Source: Roseivirga misakiensis
Lineage (GTDB): Bacteria; Bacteroidota; Bacteroidia; Cytophagales; Cyclobacteriaceae
Direction: 5' to 3'
Assembly: GCF_001747105.1 (NCBI RefSeq)
Contig: NZ_MDGQ01000005.1
Location: 930,001-994,000, forward strand
Length of the DNA: 64,000 nt
The position numbers and the translations under genes were made by a program. Below are positions 54,411 to 61,970 of this stretch, one piece after another; within the stretch, counting starts at the first letter, position 1; each line of letters begins with the position of its first letter. The notes under the pieces were generated by a model. That model made no database searches and had not been told where the DNA came from. It was given only the letters and a program-made list of their open reading frames with translations.

Positions 54411-55778
54411 ATGTCTAAAACTGTAAAGCTTAAAAAAGGCTTTGACATTAACCTTGCCGGAAAGGCAGAACAGACAATCGCCAGTACCTCCCCTTCGGAA
54501 ACGTTTGCTATAAAACCGACCAATTTTATCGGTATGAAAAGACCTAAGCTATTTGTGGCTGAAGGTGACAACGTAAAGGCTGGTACACCTGTGCTTTATG
54601 ATAAAATGCAGGAAGACGTTATGATTTGTTCGCCTGTAAGTGGTGAGATTGTTGAAGTGAAAAGGGGAGCCAAGAGAAAATTATTAGAAATAAAGATCTT
54701 GGCCGACAAAGAAATTGAATACGAGACATTCAATACCTACAACATTTCTGATCTGCAAAGCCTTTCTCGAGAGGACGCGCAAGCGCAAATGTTGAAAGGT
54801 GGAGTTTGGCCAAATGTTATTCAAAGACCTTTTGGGGTAACTGCTAATGAGGCAGATACACCAACTGCTATTTTTATCTCCACTTTTGATTCTCATCCTT
54901 TAGCTGCAGATGCGGCATTCACACTAAAAGGAGATGAAGAGGCATTCAAGGCAGGTATAGACATCTTAAAGAAGTTTACTTCAGGTAAAATTCATTTAAA
55001 TCATGATGCTGATGGCGAAGTAGCCTCTGTCTTCGCTAATATTGAAGGCGTAGAGAATAACAAATTCAGCGGACCACACCCAGCGGGGAATGTAGGTATT
55101 CAAATCAGTAATATCGCCCCAATTGCTAAAGGCGGTTTGGTTTGGACGATTACTCCTTATGGAGTGGCACAAATTGGTAAGTTGTTTTTGAAAGGTATTT
55201 ACGATGCTTCTAGAGTTGTGGCGGTCGCTGGTTCTGAGATTAGTAAACCACAATATCACAAGACTTACACTGGAGCATCTATCAACAAATTCATCGATAA
55301 TAACCTTAAGAACGACCACGTGAGATTCATCTCGGGTAACGTACTTACGGGTGAGAAAATCGAGCAAGACGGCTACCTAGGTTTTTATGATAATCTTCTT
55401 TCTGTAATTCCAGAAGGAGATCACTCTGATTTCTTAGGATGGATTATGCCTAAAAAAGAAGTATTGAGTTTCCATAGAGCATGGGGCTTATTCTCCTTTT
55501 TAAATGGAAAGAATAAGGAATATGTATTGGATACTAACACCAATGGAGAACCTAGAGCATTTGTGCAGACTGGAACTTTTGAAAAGGTAGTACCAATGGA
55601 TATTTATCCTACGTATCTGATCAAGGCAATTATGGCTGAAGATTTTGATAACATGGAAGCCTTGGGAATATATGAAGTAATTGAGGAAGATTTAGCGCTT
55701 TGTGAATATGTGGATGTTTCGAAACACGACATACAACAAATTGTTAGAGAAGGGCTAGAATTGATTCAAAACGGATAA
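54411..55778 (+). CDS. nqrA: Na+-translocating NADH:quinone reductase subunit A
   Basis: The 455-residue peripheral subunit begins KTVKLKKGFDINLAGKAE, the usual NqrA start with the lipoyl-like domain, and contains the SLBB-like and C-terminal regions of the family (HPAGNVGIQI, TGASIN, MDIYPTYLIKAIMAED). NqrA contributes the quinone site of the complex on the cytoplasmic side. It is the first gene of nqrABCDE, six bases or less from nqrB. Confidence 0.96.
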   Translation: MSKTVKLKKGFDINLAGKAEQTIASTSPSETFAIKPTNFIGMKRPKLFVAEGDNVKAGTPVLYDKMQEDVMICSPVSGEIVEVKRGAKRKLLEIKILADKEIEYETFNTYNISDLQSLSREDAQAQMLKGGVWPNVIQRPFGVTANEADTPTAIFISTFDSHPLAADAAFTLKGDEEAFKAGIDILKKFTSGKIHLNHDADGEVASVFANIEGVENNKFSGPHPAGNVGIQISNIAPIAKGGLVWTITPYGVAQIGKLFLKGIYDASRVVAVAGSEISKPQYHKTYTGASINKFIDNNLKNDHVRFISGNVLTGEKIEQDGYLGFYDNLLSVIPEGDHSDFLGWIMPKKEVLSFHRAWGLFSFLNGKNKEYVLDTNTNGEPRAFVQTGTFEKVVPMDIYPTYLIKAIMAEDFDNMEALGIYEVIEEDLALCEYVDVSKHDIQQIVREGLELIQNG

Positions 55779-55783
55779 TTGGG

Positions 55784-57007
55784 ATGAAGTTTTTACATAA
55801 AATTTTAGAGAAACAGAGACCTATGTTTGAAAAGGGAGGTAAGCTTGAAAAGCTATACTACCTTTTTGAAGCAGGTGAAACGTTTATGTTCTCTCCATCT
55901 AGTACAGCTGCTAAGAAGGGAGTTCAAATCAGAGATGCAATAGACTTGAAGAGAATGATGATGACGGTGGTCATTGCCATGATCCCTTGTCTAATTTGGG
56001 GTATTTTCAATGTTGGTTACCAGCACAACATAGCAACGGGTCAAGAGACGACGTTTTTTAGTCTCGATAACCTGCTATTTGGTGCTAGGTGGGTATTACC
56101 AATCGTGTTGGTATCTTATGCTGCAGGTGGATTGCTAGAGGCATTGTTCGCTGTTATTCGTAAGCACCCAATCAATGAGGGCTTCCTCGTAACAGGAATG
56201 TTGATTCCGTTGATCGTACCGCCTACTATTCCATTATGGCAAGTAGCACTAGCAACAATATTTGGTGTTGTTGTTGGTAAGGAGATTTTCGGAGGAACAG
56301 GTATGAACGTATTAAACGTGGCCATGACTGCCCGAGCGTTTTTATACTTCGCCTATCCGTTAGAAATTTCAGGACAGGTTTGGACACAAATGGCAGGAGA
56401 TACTGCCGTAAATGGTTACTCAGGTGCAACTGCACTAGCCGTGGCTAACAATGTTTCTATTGCCGGTACTCAAACTGTGGTGGAAGGACTTAATCAGGCA
56501 AACACAATGTTGGCAGCTCCTTTCTCAAGTGGAAGCTTCTTCAGTTTTGAGAATATGCTTATTGGAGGAATTCCAGGATCTATCGGAGAAACTTCTGCAT
56601 TGATGGCCTTAATAGGCGGATTGATACTAATTGCTACCGGTGTAGGTAGTTGGAAGATAATTGTAAGTGTTTTTGCTGGTGCCTTTGCTATGGGGACCAT
56701 ATTTAACCTTGCAGGTGCAAATGAATTTATGGCATTACCAGCCCACTATCACTTAGTATTGGGTGGTTTAGCTTTTGGTGCTGTGTTTATGGCCACAGAT
56801 CCTGTGTCTGCGGCACAAACAGAGATAGGTAAATGGATTTATGGAGCTTTAATAGGAATGTTAACGGTAATCATTCGAGTGCTGAATCCGGCATATCCGG
56901 AAGGAATAATGTTAGCAGTTCTATTTATGAATGTATTTGCTCCACTAATTGACTTTTATGTAGTTCAAGCAAACAAGAAAAGGAGGATGGCCCGTGCAAC
57001 AGTCTAA
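55784..57007 (+). CDS. nqrB: Na+-NQR subunit B
   Basis: The 407-residue membrane subunit has about ten helices. The covalent FMN attachment site is the SGAT motif at residues 213-216 (Thr216). The conserved KEIFGGTGMNVLNVAMTARAF and FMATDPVSAAQ segments are present. It forms part of the Na+ pathway and receives electrons from NqrC. Its 3' end overlaps the start of nqrC by 14 bases. Confidence 0.97.
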   Translation: MKFLHKILEKQRPMFEKGGKLEKLYYLFEAGETFMFSPSSTAAKKGVQIRDAIDLKRMMMTVVIAMIPCLIWGIFNVGYQHNIATGQETTFFSLDNLLFGARWVLPIVLVSYAAGGLLEALFAVIRKHPINEGFLVTGMLIPLIVPPTIPLWQVALATIFGVVVGKEIFGGTGMNVLNVAMTARAFLYFAYPLEISGQVWTQMAGDTAVNGYSGATALAVANNVSIAGTQTVVEGLNQANTMLAAPFSSGSFFSFENMLIGGIPGSIGETSALMALIGGLILIATGVGSWKIIVSVFAGAFAMGTIFNLAGANEFMALPAHYHLVLGGLAFGAVFMATDPVSAAQTEIGKWIYGALIGMLTVIIRVLNPAYPEGIMLAVLFMNVFAPLIDFYVVQANKKRRMARATV

Positions 57008-57761
57008 TAAATACATAATCATATTCTCACTTGTACTGACAGCAGTACTTGGAGGGATGTTATCAGGTGTTTCTCAAGTTTTGGGTCCTGCGCAGAAAAA
57101 AGCTCAGGATTTAGATACTAAGAAACAGATTTTAGGTGCTATACCTTCAGAAAAAGAAGCACTTGCAGGTATGGAAGCTGAGCAGATCTTAGCCAGATAT
57201 AAAGAAGTAATCAGTAGTGAAGTTGCTGACTTTCAAGGAAACTTGGTAGACACCAACGAAAAGGGTGGTGCAATGGTGGCTGAAGAAGTGAACATTGAAA
57301 AGAACTACAAAAAATCTGCTGAAGACAGAATGTTCCCAGTATTCAAATACACCAACAACGGAGAAGAAGCTTACATTCTACCCGTTTATGGCGCTGGTCT
57401 TTGGGATGCAATTTGGGGCTTTGTGGCTGTTAACCCTGACTTGAAAAGTGTTAGAGGAATTAGCTTCGATCACAAAGGTGAAACACCAGGTTTAGGAGCA
57501 AGAATCACTAGTGATGACATTCAAGCGAGATATCAAGGCAAAAGTCTTTACAATGATAACGGTGAATTTGTAGCCATTACTATGGTAAAAGGCGAGAAGA
57601 CGCCTGAAGACAAATTAGGCCCGAACAAAGTAGATGGTCTAGCTGGAGCAACACTTACAGCGAATGGTGTAAACGATATGTTGATGAATTACATCACCTA
57701 CTACCAAAAGTATTTTGACAAGCACGTCAGAGGCGGTGCTATGACCCTTAATAACCAATAG
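56994..57761 (+). CDS. nqrC: Na+-NQR subunit C
   Basis: The 255-residue subunit has one N-terminal membrane helix (about 7-26) and a periplasmic FMN domain with GETPGLGA (near 162-169) and the flavinylation motif AGATLT with Thr220. The start codon is GTG at 56994, inside the end of nqrB, eight bases after a strong AGGAGG ribosome site. That is one of the few clear Shine-Dalgarno sites in the window and decides this start. The flavin is attached by ApbE, which is not encoded here. Confidence 0.96.
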   Translation: MQQSNKYIIIFSLVLTAVLGGMLSGVSQVLGPAQKKAQDLDTKKQILGAIPSEKEALAGMEAEQILARYKEVISSEVADFQGNLVDTNEKGGAMVAEEVNIEKNYKKSAEDRMFPVFKYTNNGEEAYILPVYGAGLWDAIWGFVAVNPDLKSVRGISFDHKGETPGLGARITSDDIQARYQGKSLYNDNGEFVAITMVKGEKTPEDKLGPNKVDGLAGATLTANGVNDMLMNYITYYQKYFDKHVRGGAMTLNNQ

Positions 57762-57765
57762 AGAT

Positions 57766-58431
57766 ATGAGTACTGAAACTGTAGAAGCACCGGTAGCTAA
57801 AGAGTCAGAAGCTTTACTATCGAAAAGAAGGAAAAAGTTTATCACTGATCCTTTGAATGATGATAACCCTATTACCGTGCAGGTATTAGGTATCTGTTCA
57901 GCACTTGCTGTTACTACACAGATGAAGCCAACAATGGTTATGGCACTTTCTGTGATTTTCGTGATGATATTTTCAAACTTGATTATCTCACTATTAAGAA
58001 ACGCTATCCCAGGTCGTGTTCGAATCATTGTTCAGCTGGCTATTGTAGCAACCTTAGTAACGCTGGTAAACGAAGTATTAAAAGCATACGCTTTTGATGT
58101 TTATAAGCAACTATCTGTATTCATTGGACTAATCATTACCAATTGTATTGTAATGGGGCGTCTTGAAGCTTTTGCTTTGGGTAATAAACCTTACGACTCA
58201 GTACTCGATGGATTAGGTTCTGGCCTTGGTTATTCTTGGATTATCCTTGTTGTAGCTTTCTTTAGAGAGCTTTGGGGATCAGGAAAAGTATTTGGTTATG
58301 ATCTAATGGGAGCCATCGGCTTTGAGAACTTTGCGGCAAATGGTTTAATGGTGTCGCCAGTAGGAGCATTTATCGTACTTGGATTTATCATCTGGGTAAT
58401 GCGTGCTAGGTCAGGATATGTAGAACATTAA
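57766..58431 (+). CDS. nqrD: Na+-NQR subunit D
   Basis: The 221-residue membrane subunit has about six helices and the family segments [37 protein letters not shown] and [15 protein letters not shown]. The cysteine in [10 protein letters not shown] belongs to the membrane-embedded 2Fe-2S site shared with NqrE. It starts four bases after nqrC. Confidence 0.97.
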   Translation: MSTETVEAPVAKESEALLSKRRKKFITDPLNDDNPITVQVLGICSALAVTTQMKPTMVMALSVIFVMIFSNLIISLLRNAIPGRVRIIVQLAIVATLVTLVNEVLKAYAFDVYKQLSVFIGLIITNCIVMGRLEAFALGNKPYDSVLDGLGSGLGYSWIILVVAFFRELWGSGKVFGYDLMGAIGFENFAANGLMVSPVGAFIVLGFIIWVMRARSGYVEH

Positions 58432-58442
58432 GAAGGACGATC

Positions 58443-59054
58443 ATGGATTTATTGAATTTAGGAATCAAATCAATTTTTATAGAGAACATGGTGTTTTCCT
58501 ACTTCTTAGGAATGTGTTCTTTTCTGGCAGTATCTAAAAAGGTGTCGACTGCCTTTGGTCTAGGTTTAGCCGTAGTGTTCGTATTGGGTATTACTGTACC
58601 GATGAACTGGTTATTAAATGAGTTCGTATTAAACGAAGGAGCCCTCTCTTGGCTAGGTGCGGATTTCGCTGAGATTGACTTATCATTCTTAAGGTTTATC
58701 ATGTTTATCGCGATTATTGCGGCCATGGTACAGCTTGTGGAAATGACTATCGAGAAATTTTCTCCATCACTATACGGATCGCTTGGTATTTTCTTGCCAC
58801 TAATTGCGGTAAACTGTGCTATTCTTGGTTCGTCATTATTTATGGCGCAAAGAGATTATACAATCGGCGAAGCAACTGTCTTCGGTTTTGGATCGGGAAC
58901 TGGTTTCTTCTTAGCGATAATTGCATTAGCAGCGATCAGAGAAAAGTTGAGATACTCTAATGTACCAGATGGTCTGAAAGGACTAGGTATAACAATGTTT
59001 ATCACTGGTTTGATGGGAATCGCATTTATGAGCTTTATGGGTATTTCTATCTAA
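58443..59054 (+). CDS. nqrE: Na+-NQR subunit E
   Basis: The 203-residue membrane subunit mirrors NqrD in fold, with [18 protein letters not shown] and [23 protein letters not shown], both containing the cysteines expected for the intramembrane 2Fe-2S cluster. It is the last gene of this operon; a strong terminator follows at 59076. The gene for the NADH-oxidising subunit NqrF, which normally comes next, is absent. Confidence 0.97.
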   Translation: MDLLNLGIKSIFIENMVFSYFLGMCSFLAVSKKVSTAFGLGLAVVFVLGITVPMNWLLNEFVLNEGALSWLGADFAEIDLSFLRFIMFIAIIAAMVQLVEMTIEKFSPSLYGSLGIFLPLIAVNCAILGSSLFMAQRDYTIGEATVFGFGSGTGFFLAIIALAAIREKLRYSNVPDGLKGLGITMFITGLMGIAFMSFMGISI

Positions 59055-59075
59055 GAAATATTTTCCTTTATACAG

Positions 59076-59111
59076 AAGCCCTGTTTCACCAAGTGAGACA
59101 GGGCTTTTTTA
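59076..59111 (+). terminator. Intrinsic terminator of the nqr operon
   Basis: AAGCCCTGTTTCAC and GTGAGACAGGGCTT pair over 14 bases around CAA (one G-T pair), followed by T residues. It is one of the strongest hairpins in the window and closes the operon after nqrE. Confidence 0.9.
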
Positions 59112-59273
59112 TTATGGCCCAATGAGCCCAATGAGTTTGACTAAATAATAGTGGCAATAATAGAGGGGGAGTAGGGCAGTCTATCTAAAGGATAATGATT
59201 CGACTACGGATTGATCTTAACGCTGCATCGATTTGAGCACTGAAATCATATTGACTTAGAAGAGGGTTAAGCA

Positions 59274-59305
59274 TAAAAAAGCCGCAATGGATAATTCACT
59301 GCGGC
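59274..59305 (-). terminator. Intrinsic terminator of the MacB-like permease gene
   Basis: On the minus strand AGCCGCAGTG pairs with CATTGCGGCT and runs into six or more T residues, 30 bases after the permease stop. The roughly 160 bases between this and the nqr terminator contain no gene. Confidence 0.85.
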
Positions 59306-59334
59306 TCTTCGTTTAATGTTTTTATGAGCAGCTA

Positions 59335-60594
59335 TTAACCAGCTCTCATTGCTTCAACTGGATCAAGGCGAGCAGCCTTTGCTGAAGGAATTATTCCTGA
59401 TACAAGACCAATTGTACTTGAGACGACTACACCAAGGATAACATTCTTTGAAGATAGTGCGACCTCCAGAGGAATAGGGATAAAGGTGAGCAGGTAGACT
59501 ATTAGTATTCCAGCGACACCCCCAAATAAACAGAGGAAGATCGATTCAAATAAGAATTGAAACAATATGAAATAGTTTTTTGCTCCTAAAGATTTTTGGA
59601 TACCGATCAGCTTGGTTCTTTCCTGAACAGAAACGAACATGATATTCATAATTCCGAACCCACCTACCAGTATGGCAAATCCACCAATTACCCAGCCAGC
59701 GATTCCCAATACATCAAATATTCCACCGAGCGCATCAGCAATAGCTTCAGGTCTATTCAGAGCAAAGTTAGTCTCATCCTTGGGCCTTAATCCACGAACC
59801 TTGCGGATCATACCTTCCATTTCATTTTGGAGCTCTACAAGCCCTATATCGTCTTCAAAACCTTTTACAGCCACCGAAGGATTAATACCAAATACGCGAC
59901 CTATATAATAAAGCTTGGTGAACATCTTATAAGGAATAAAGACGCGGTCATCGCTGCTTGGTGTACCAATGAAGCTTTCTCCCTCACGCTCCATCACACC
60001 AATCACTCTAACTTTATATCCTTTAACCTTAATGTCTTGCCCAATGGCATCACCATTTGGAAAAAGCTGTTTGGCCACTTCATCGCCAATCACGGCGACG
60101 GTTCTTCCACCCTCAATTTCTTGTTGTGTAAAGTATCTGCCGCGCTCTACGGCTACTTCATAAACGTCTTTATACTGGTAGGTGATACCCCAGAGATCGG
60201 TGCCGCTTAAACTACTACTACCTTTTTTAATCGTAGTAGATGCTCTGCCAACAATTGTCACGGCTGACGCACTCTTCAAATTAGCGTTTAAGAATTCATA
60301 CTCGCCGTAGTTGTTATTTGGCCTCCTGAAATACTTCCACCAAGGGTAGTTTGGGTCTGGTCCTGTACCGAAAGGGAATTTATCGACTGTGACTACATTG
60401 GAACCCAAGAAATCGAGACTGTCTTTAACATTCTTTTCTAAGGAGTCAACCAGTGTAAACACCAAGGTGATCAGCATGATACCAATCGTGACACCTAAAA
60501 GGGAAAGTGTAGTTCTTAAAAGGTTGGTTGTCAGTACCTGAATGGCAAATCTGACACTTTCACCTATTAGTTTTAGAAAAATTCCTAATCGCAT
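59335..60594 (-). CDS. MacB-type single-unit ABC permease
   Basis: The 419-residue protein is the normal-length form of the fold: a helix near 25-48, an extracytoplasmic MacB_PCD domain (about 50-285) and three C-terminal helices (about 297-320, 345-370, 378-400), with the FtsX motif KLIGIQKSLGA near 328 and the C-terminus DPVEAMRAG. It works with a LolD/MacB-type ATPase and often a membrane-fusion protein; neither is adjacent. It is distinct from the double-length permeases of 26-46 kb and has no enhancer or sigma-54 motif upstream. Confidence 0.92.
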   Translation of the reverse strand: MRLGIFLKLIGESVRFAIQVLTTNLLRTTLSLLGVTIGIMLITLVFTLVDSLEKNVKDSLDFLGSNVVTVDKFPFGTGPDPNYPWWKYFRRPNNNYGEYEFLNANLKSASAVTIVGRASTTIKKGSSSLSGTDLWGITYQYKDVYEVAVERGRYFTQQEIEGGRTVAVIGDEVAKQLFPNGDAIGQDIKVKGYKVRVIGVMEREGESFIGTPSSDDRVFIPYKMFTKLYYIGRVFGINPSVAVKGFEDDIGLVELQNEMEGMIRKVRGLRPKDETNFALNRPEAIADALGGIFDVLGIAGWVIGGFAILVGGFGIMNIMFVSVQERTKLIGIQKSLGAKNYFILFQFLFESIFLCLFGGVAGILIVYLLTFIPIPLEVALSSKNVILGVVVSSTIGLVSGIIPSAKAARLDPVEAMRAG

Positions 60595-60804
60595 ACGGGG
60601 AGTACTTTATAGCAATGATATATATACAACGTAAAGGATGAAAAAATGTAAACACCTTCAAACACAAAATGGTTGAAAAAACTTATTCACATATTGAAAG
60701 GACGTTTATCCAGTTGAATGGACAACCTTTCATACTAAGCTGAGGTCAGGTCTGCTAGGTTGAGATTTACATCAGATAACCTGTGAACCTGAAGCAATTA
60801 TGTT

Positions 60805-60812
60805 TATCTTTG
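60805..60812 (+). promoter_or_regulatory. Probable -7 promoter element of queA
   Basis: TATCTTTG matches TAnnTTTG 41 bases before the queA ATG. The 258-base gap to the divergent permease otherwise shows no dyad or gene that I can support. Confidence 0.4.
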
Positions 60813-60852
60813 CGAGCTTATTTAGGCCAAAGGTTTAACAGAGAATCCAAAT

Positions 60853-61899
60853 ATGAAATTATCAGCATTCAAGCTTGAGCTTCCAGAAGACAGAATCGCC
60901 AAATATCCAGTAGAAAACCGAGATGAGTCTAGACTCATGGTTTTACATAGGGATACTGGTGAAATTGAACACAAGATATTCAAAGACATTGTAGGCTATT
61001 TCGACGAAGGTGATGTAATGGTCAATAATGATACTAAGGTATTTCCTGCCAGACTTTATGGTCAGAAGGAGAAAACTGGTGCACAAATTGAAGTTTTCTT
61101 ATTGAGGGAATTAAATGCTGAAATGCACCTTTGGGATGTACTCGTTGATCCTGCAAGAAAGATAAGAGTTGGTAATAAACTTTATTTTGGGGAAGGTGAA
61201 TTGGTAGCTGAGGTTATCGATAACACCACTTCAAGAGGTAGAACCATCCGTTTCTTATATGATGGTACAGATGAGGAATTCTACAAGACGATCGATACGC
61301 TAGGTGAAACACCACTGCCTAGAACAATCCCAAGAGAGACAGAACCTGAGGATAGAGAGCGATTTCAAACGATATATGCTAAAAATGTTGGGGCAGTAGC
61401 AGCACCTGTGGCTGGTCTTCACTTTACTCAGCAAGTATTGAAGCGTCTTGAAATTAAGGGTGTAGATGTTTCTCCTATTACGCTGCATATTGGATTGGGA
61501 ACCTTCAGACCAGTGGACGTTGAGGATTTGACGAAGCACAAGATGGATTCTGAGAATTACATAATCGAAGAATCGACTGCGCAAATTGTTAACAGAGCGT
61601 TAGACAATAAAAAAAGAGTATGTTCTATAGGAACTACTTCTATGAGAGCACTAGAATCATCTGTTTCGGCAAGTGATAGACTAAAAGCTAATTCGGCATG
61701 GACGGATAAATTCATCTTCCCTCCATATGAGTTTAAGATTTGTAATGCCTTATTGACTAATTTCCATTTACCTGAATCGACTCTACTTATGCAGGCAGCT
61801 GCTTTTGGTGGATACGATTTTATGATGGAAGCTTATCAAGTGGCGATCAAAGAGAATTACAGATTCTACAGCTATGGCGATGCTATGTTGATTCTCTAA
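60853..61899 (+). CDS. queA: S-adenosylmethionine:tRNA ribosyltransferase-isomerase
   Basis: The 348-residue enzyme transfers and isomerises the ribose of SAM to preQ1-34 of tRNA, giving epoxyqueuosine. Typical segments are [56 protein letters not shown] and [12 protein letters not shown]. Length is normal. It is a single gene with a bidirectional terminator 22 bases after its stop. Confidence 0.97.
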   Translation: MKLSAFKLELPEDRIAKYPVENRDESRLMVLHRDTGEIEHKIFKDIVGYFDEGDVMVNNDTKVFPARLYGQKEKTGAQIEVFLLRELNAEMHLWDVLVDPARKIRVGNKLYFGEGELVAEVIDNTTSRGRTIRFLYDGTDEEFYKTIDTLGETPLPRTIPRETEPEDRERFQTIYAKNVGAVAAPVAGLHFTQQVLKRLEIKGVDVSPITLHIGLGTFRPVDVEDLTKHKMDSENYIIEESTAQIVNRALDNKKRVCSIGTTSMRALESSVSASDRLKANSAWTDKFIFPPYEFKICNALLTNFHLPESTLLMQAAAFGGYDFMMEAYQVAIKENYRFYSYGDAMLIL

Positions 61900-61913
61900 T
61901 CATTGAGAAGTAC

Positions 61914-61952
61914 AAAAAAAGCCTCTCCGAGAATATCGGAGAGGCTTTTTTA
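61914..61952. terminator. Bidirectional terminator between queA and the M16 peptidase gene
   Basis: GCCTCTCCGA and TCGGAGAGGC form a perfect 10-bp stem around GAATA, flanked by an A-run on the left and a T-run on the right, so it can serve both convergent genes. Confidence 0.92.
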
Positions 61953-61970
61953 TGCCTTCGGTTTAGTGAA

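Noticed and set aside
59112-59273. Remnant of nqrF after nqrE
   Set aside because: Reading all frames gives no NqrF-like segment such as the 2Fe-2S cysteine cluster; stops are frequent.
60595-60852. Enhancer or sigma-54 site before the MacB-type permease
   Set aside because: A stretch with TGTAAAC and CAAACAC at 60645-60665 looked similar at first, but neither the 16-base unit nor a -24/-12 element is present.
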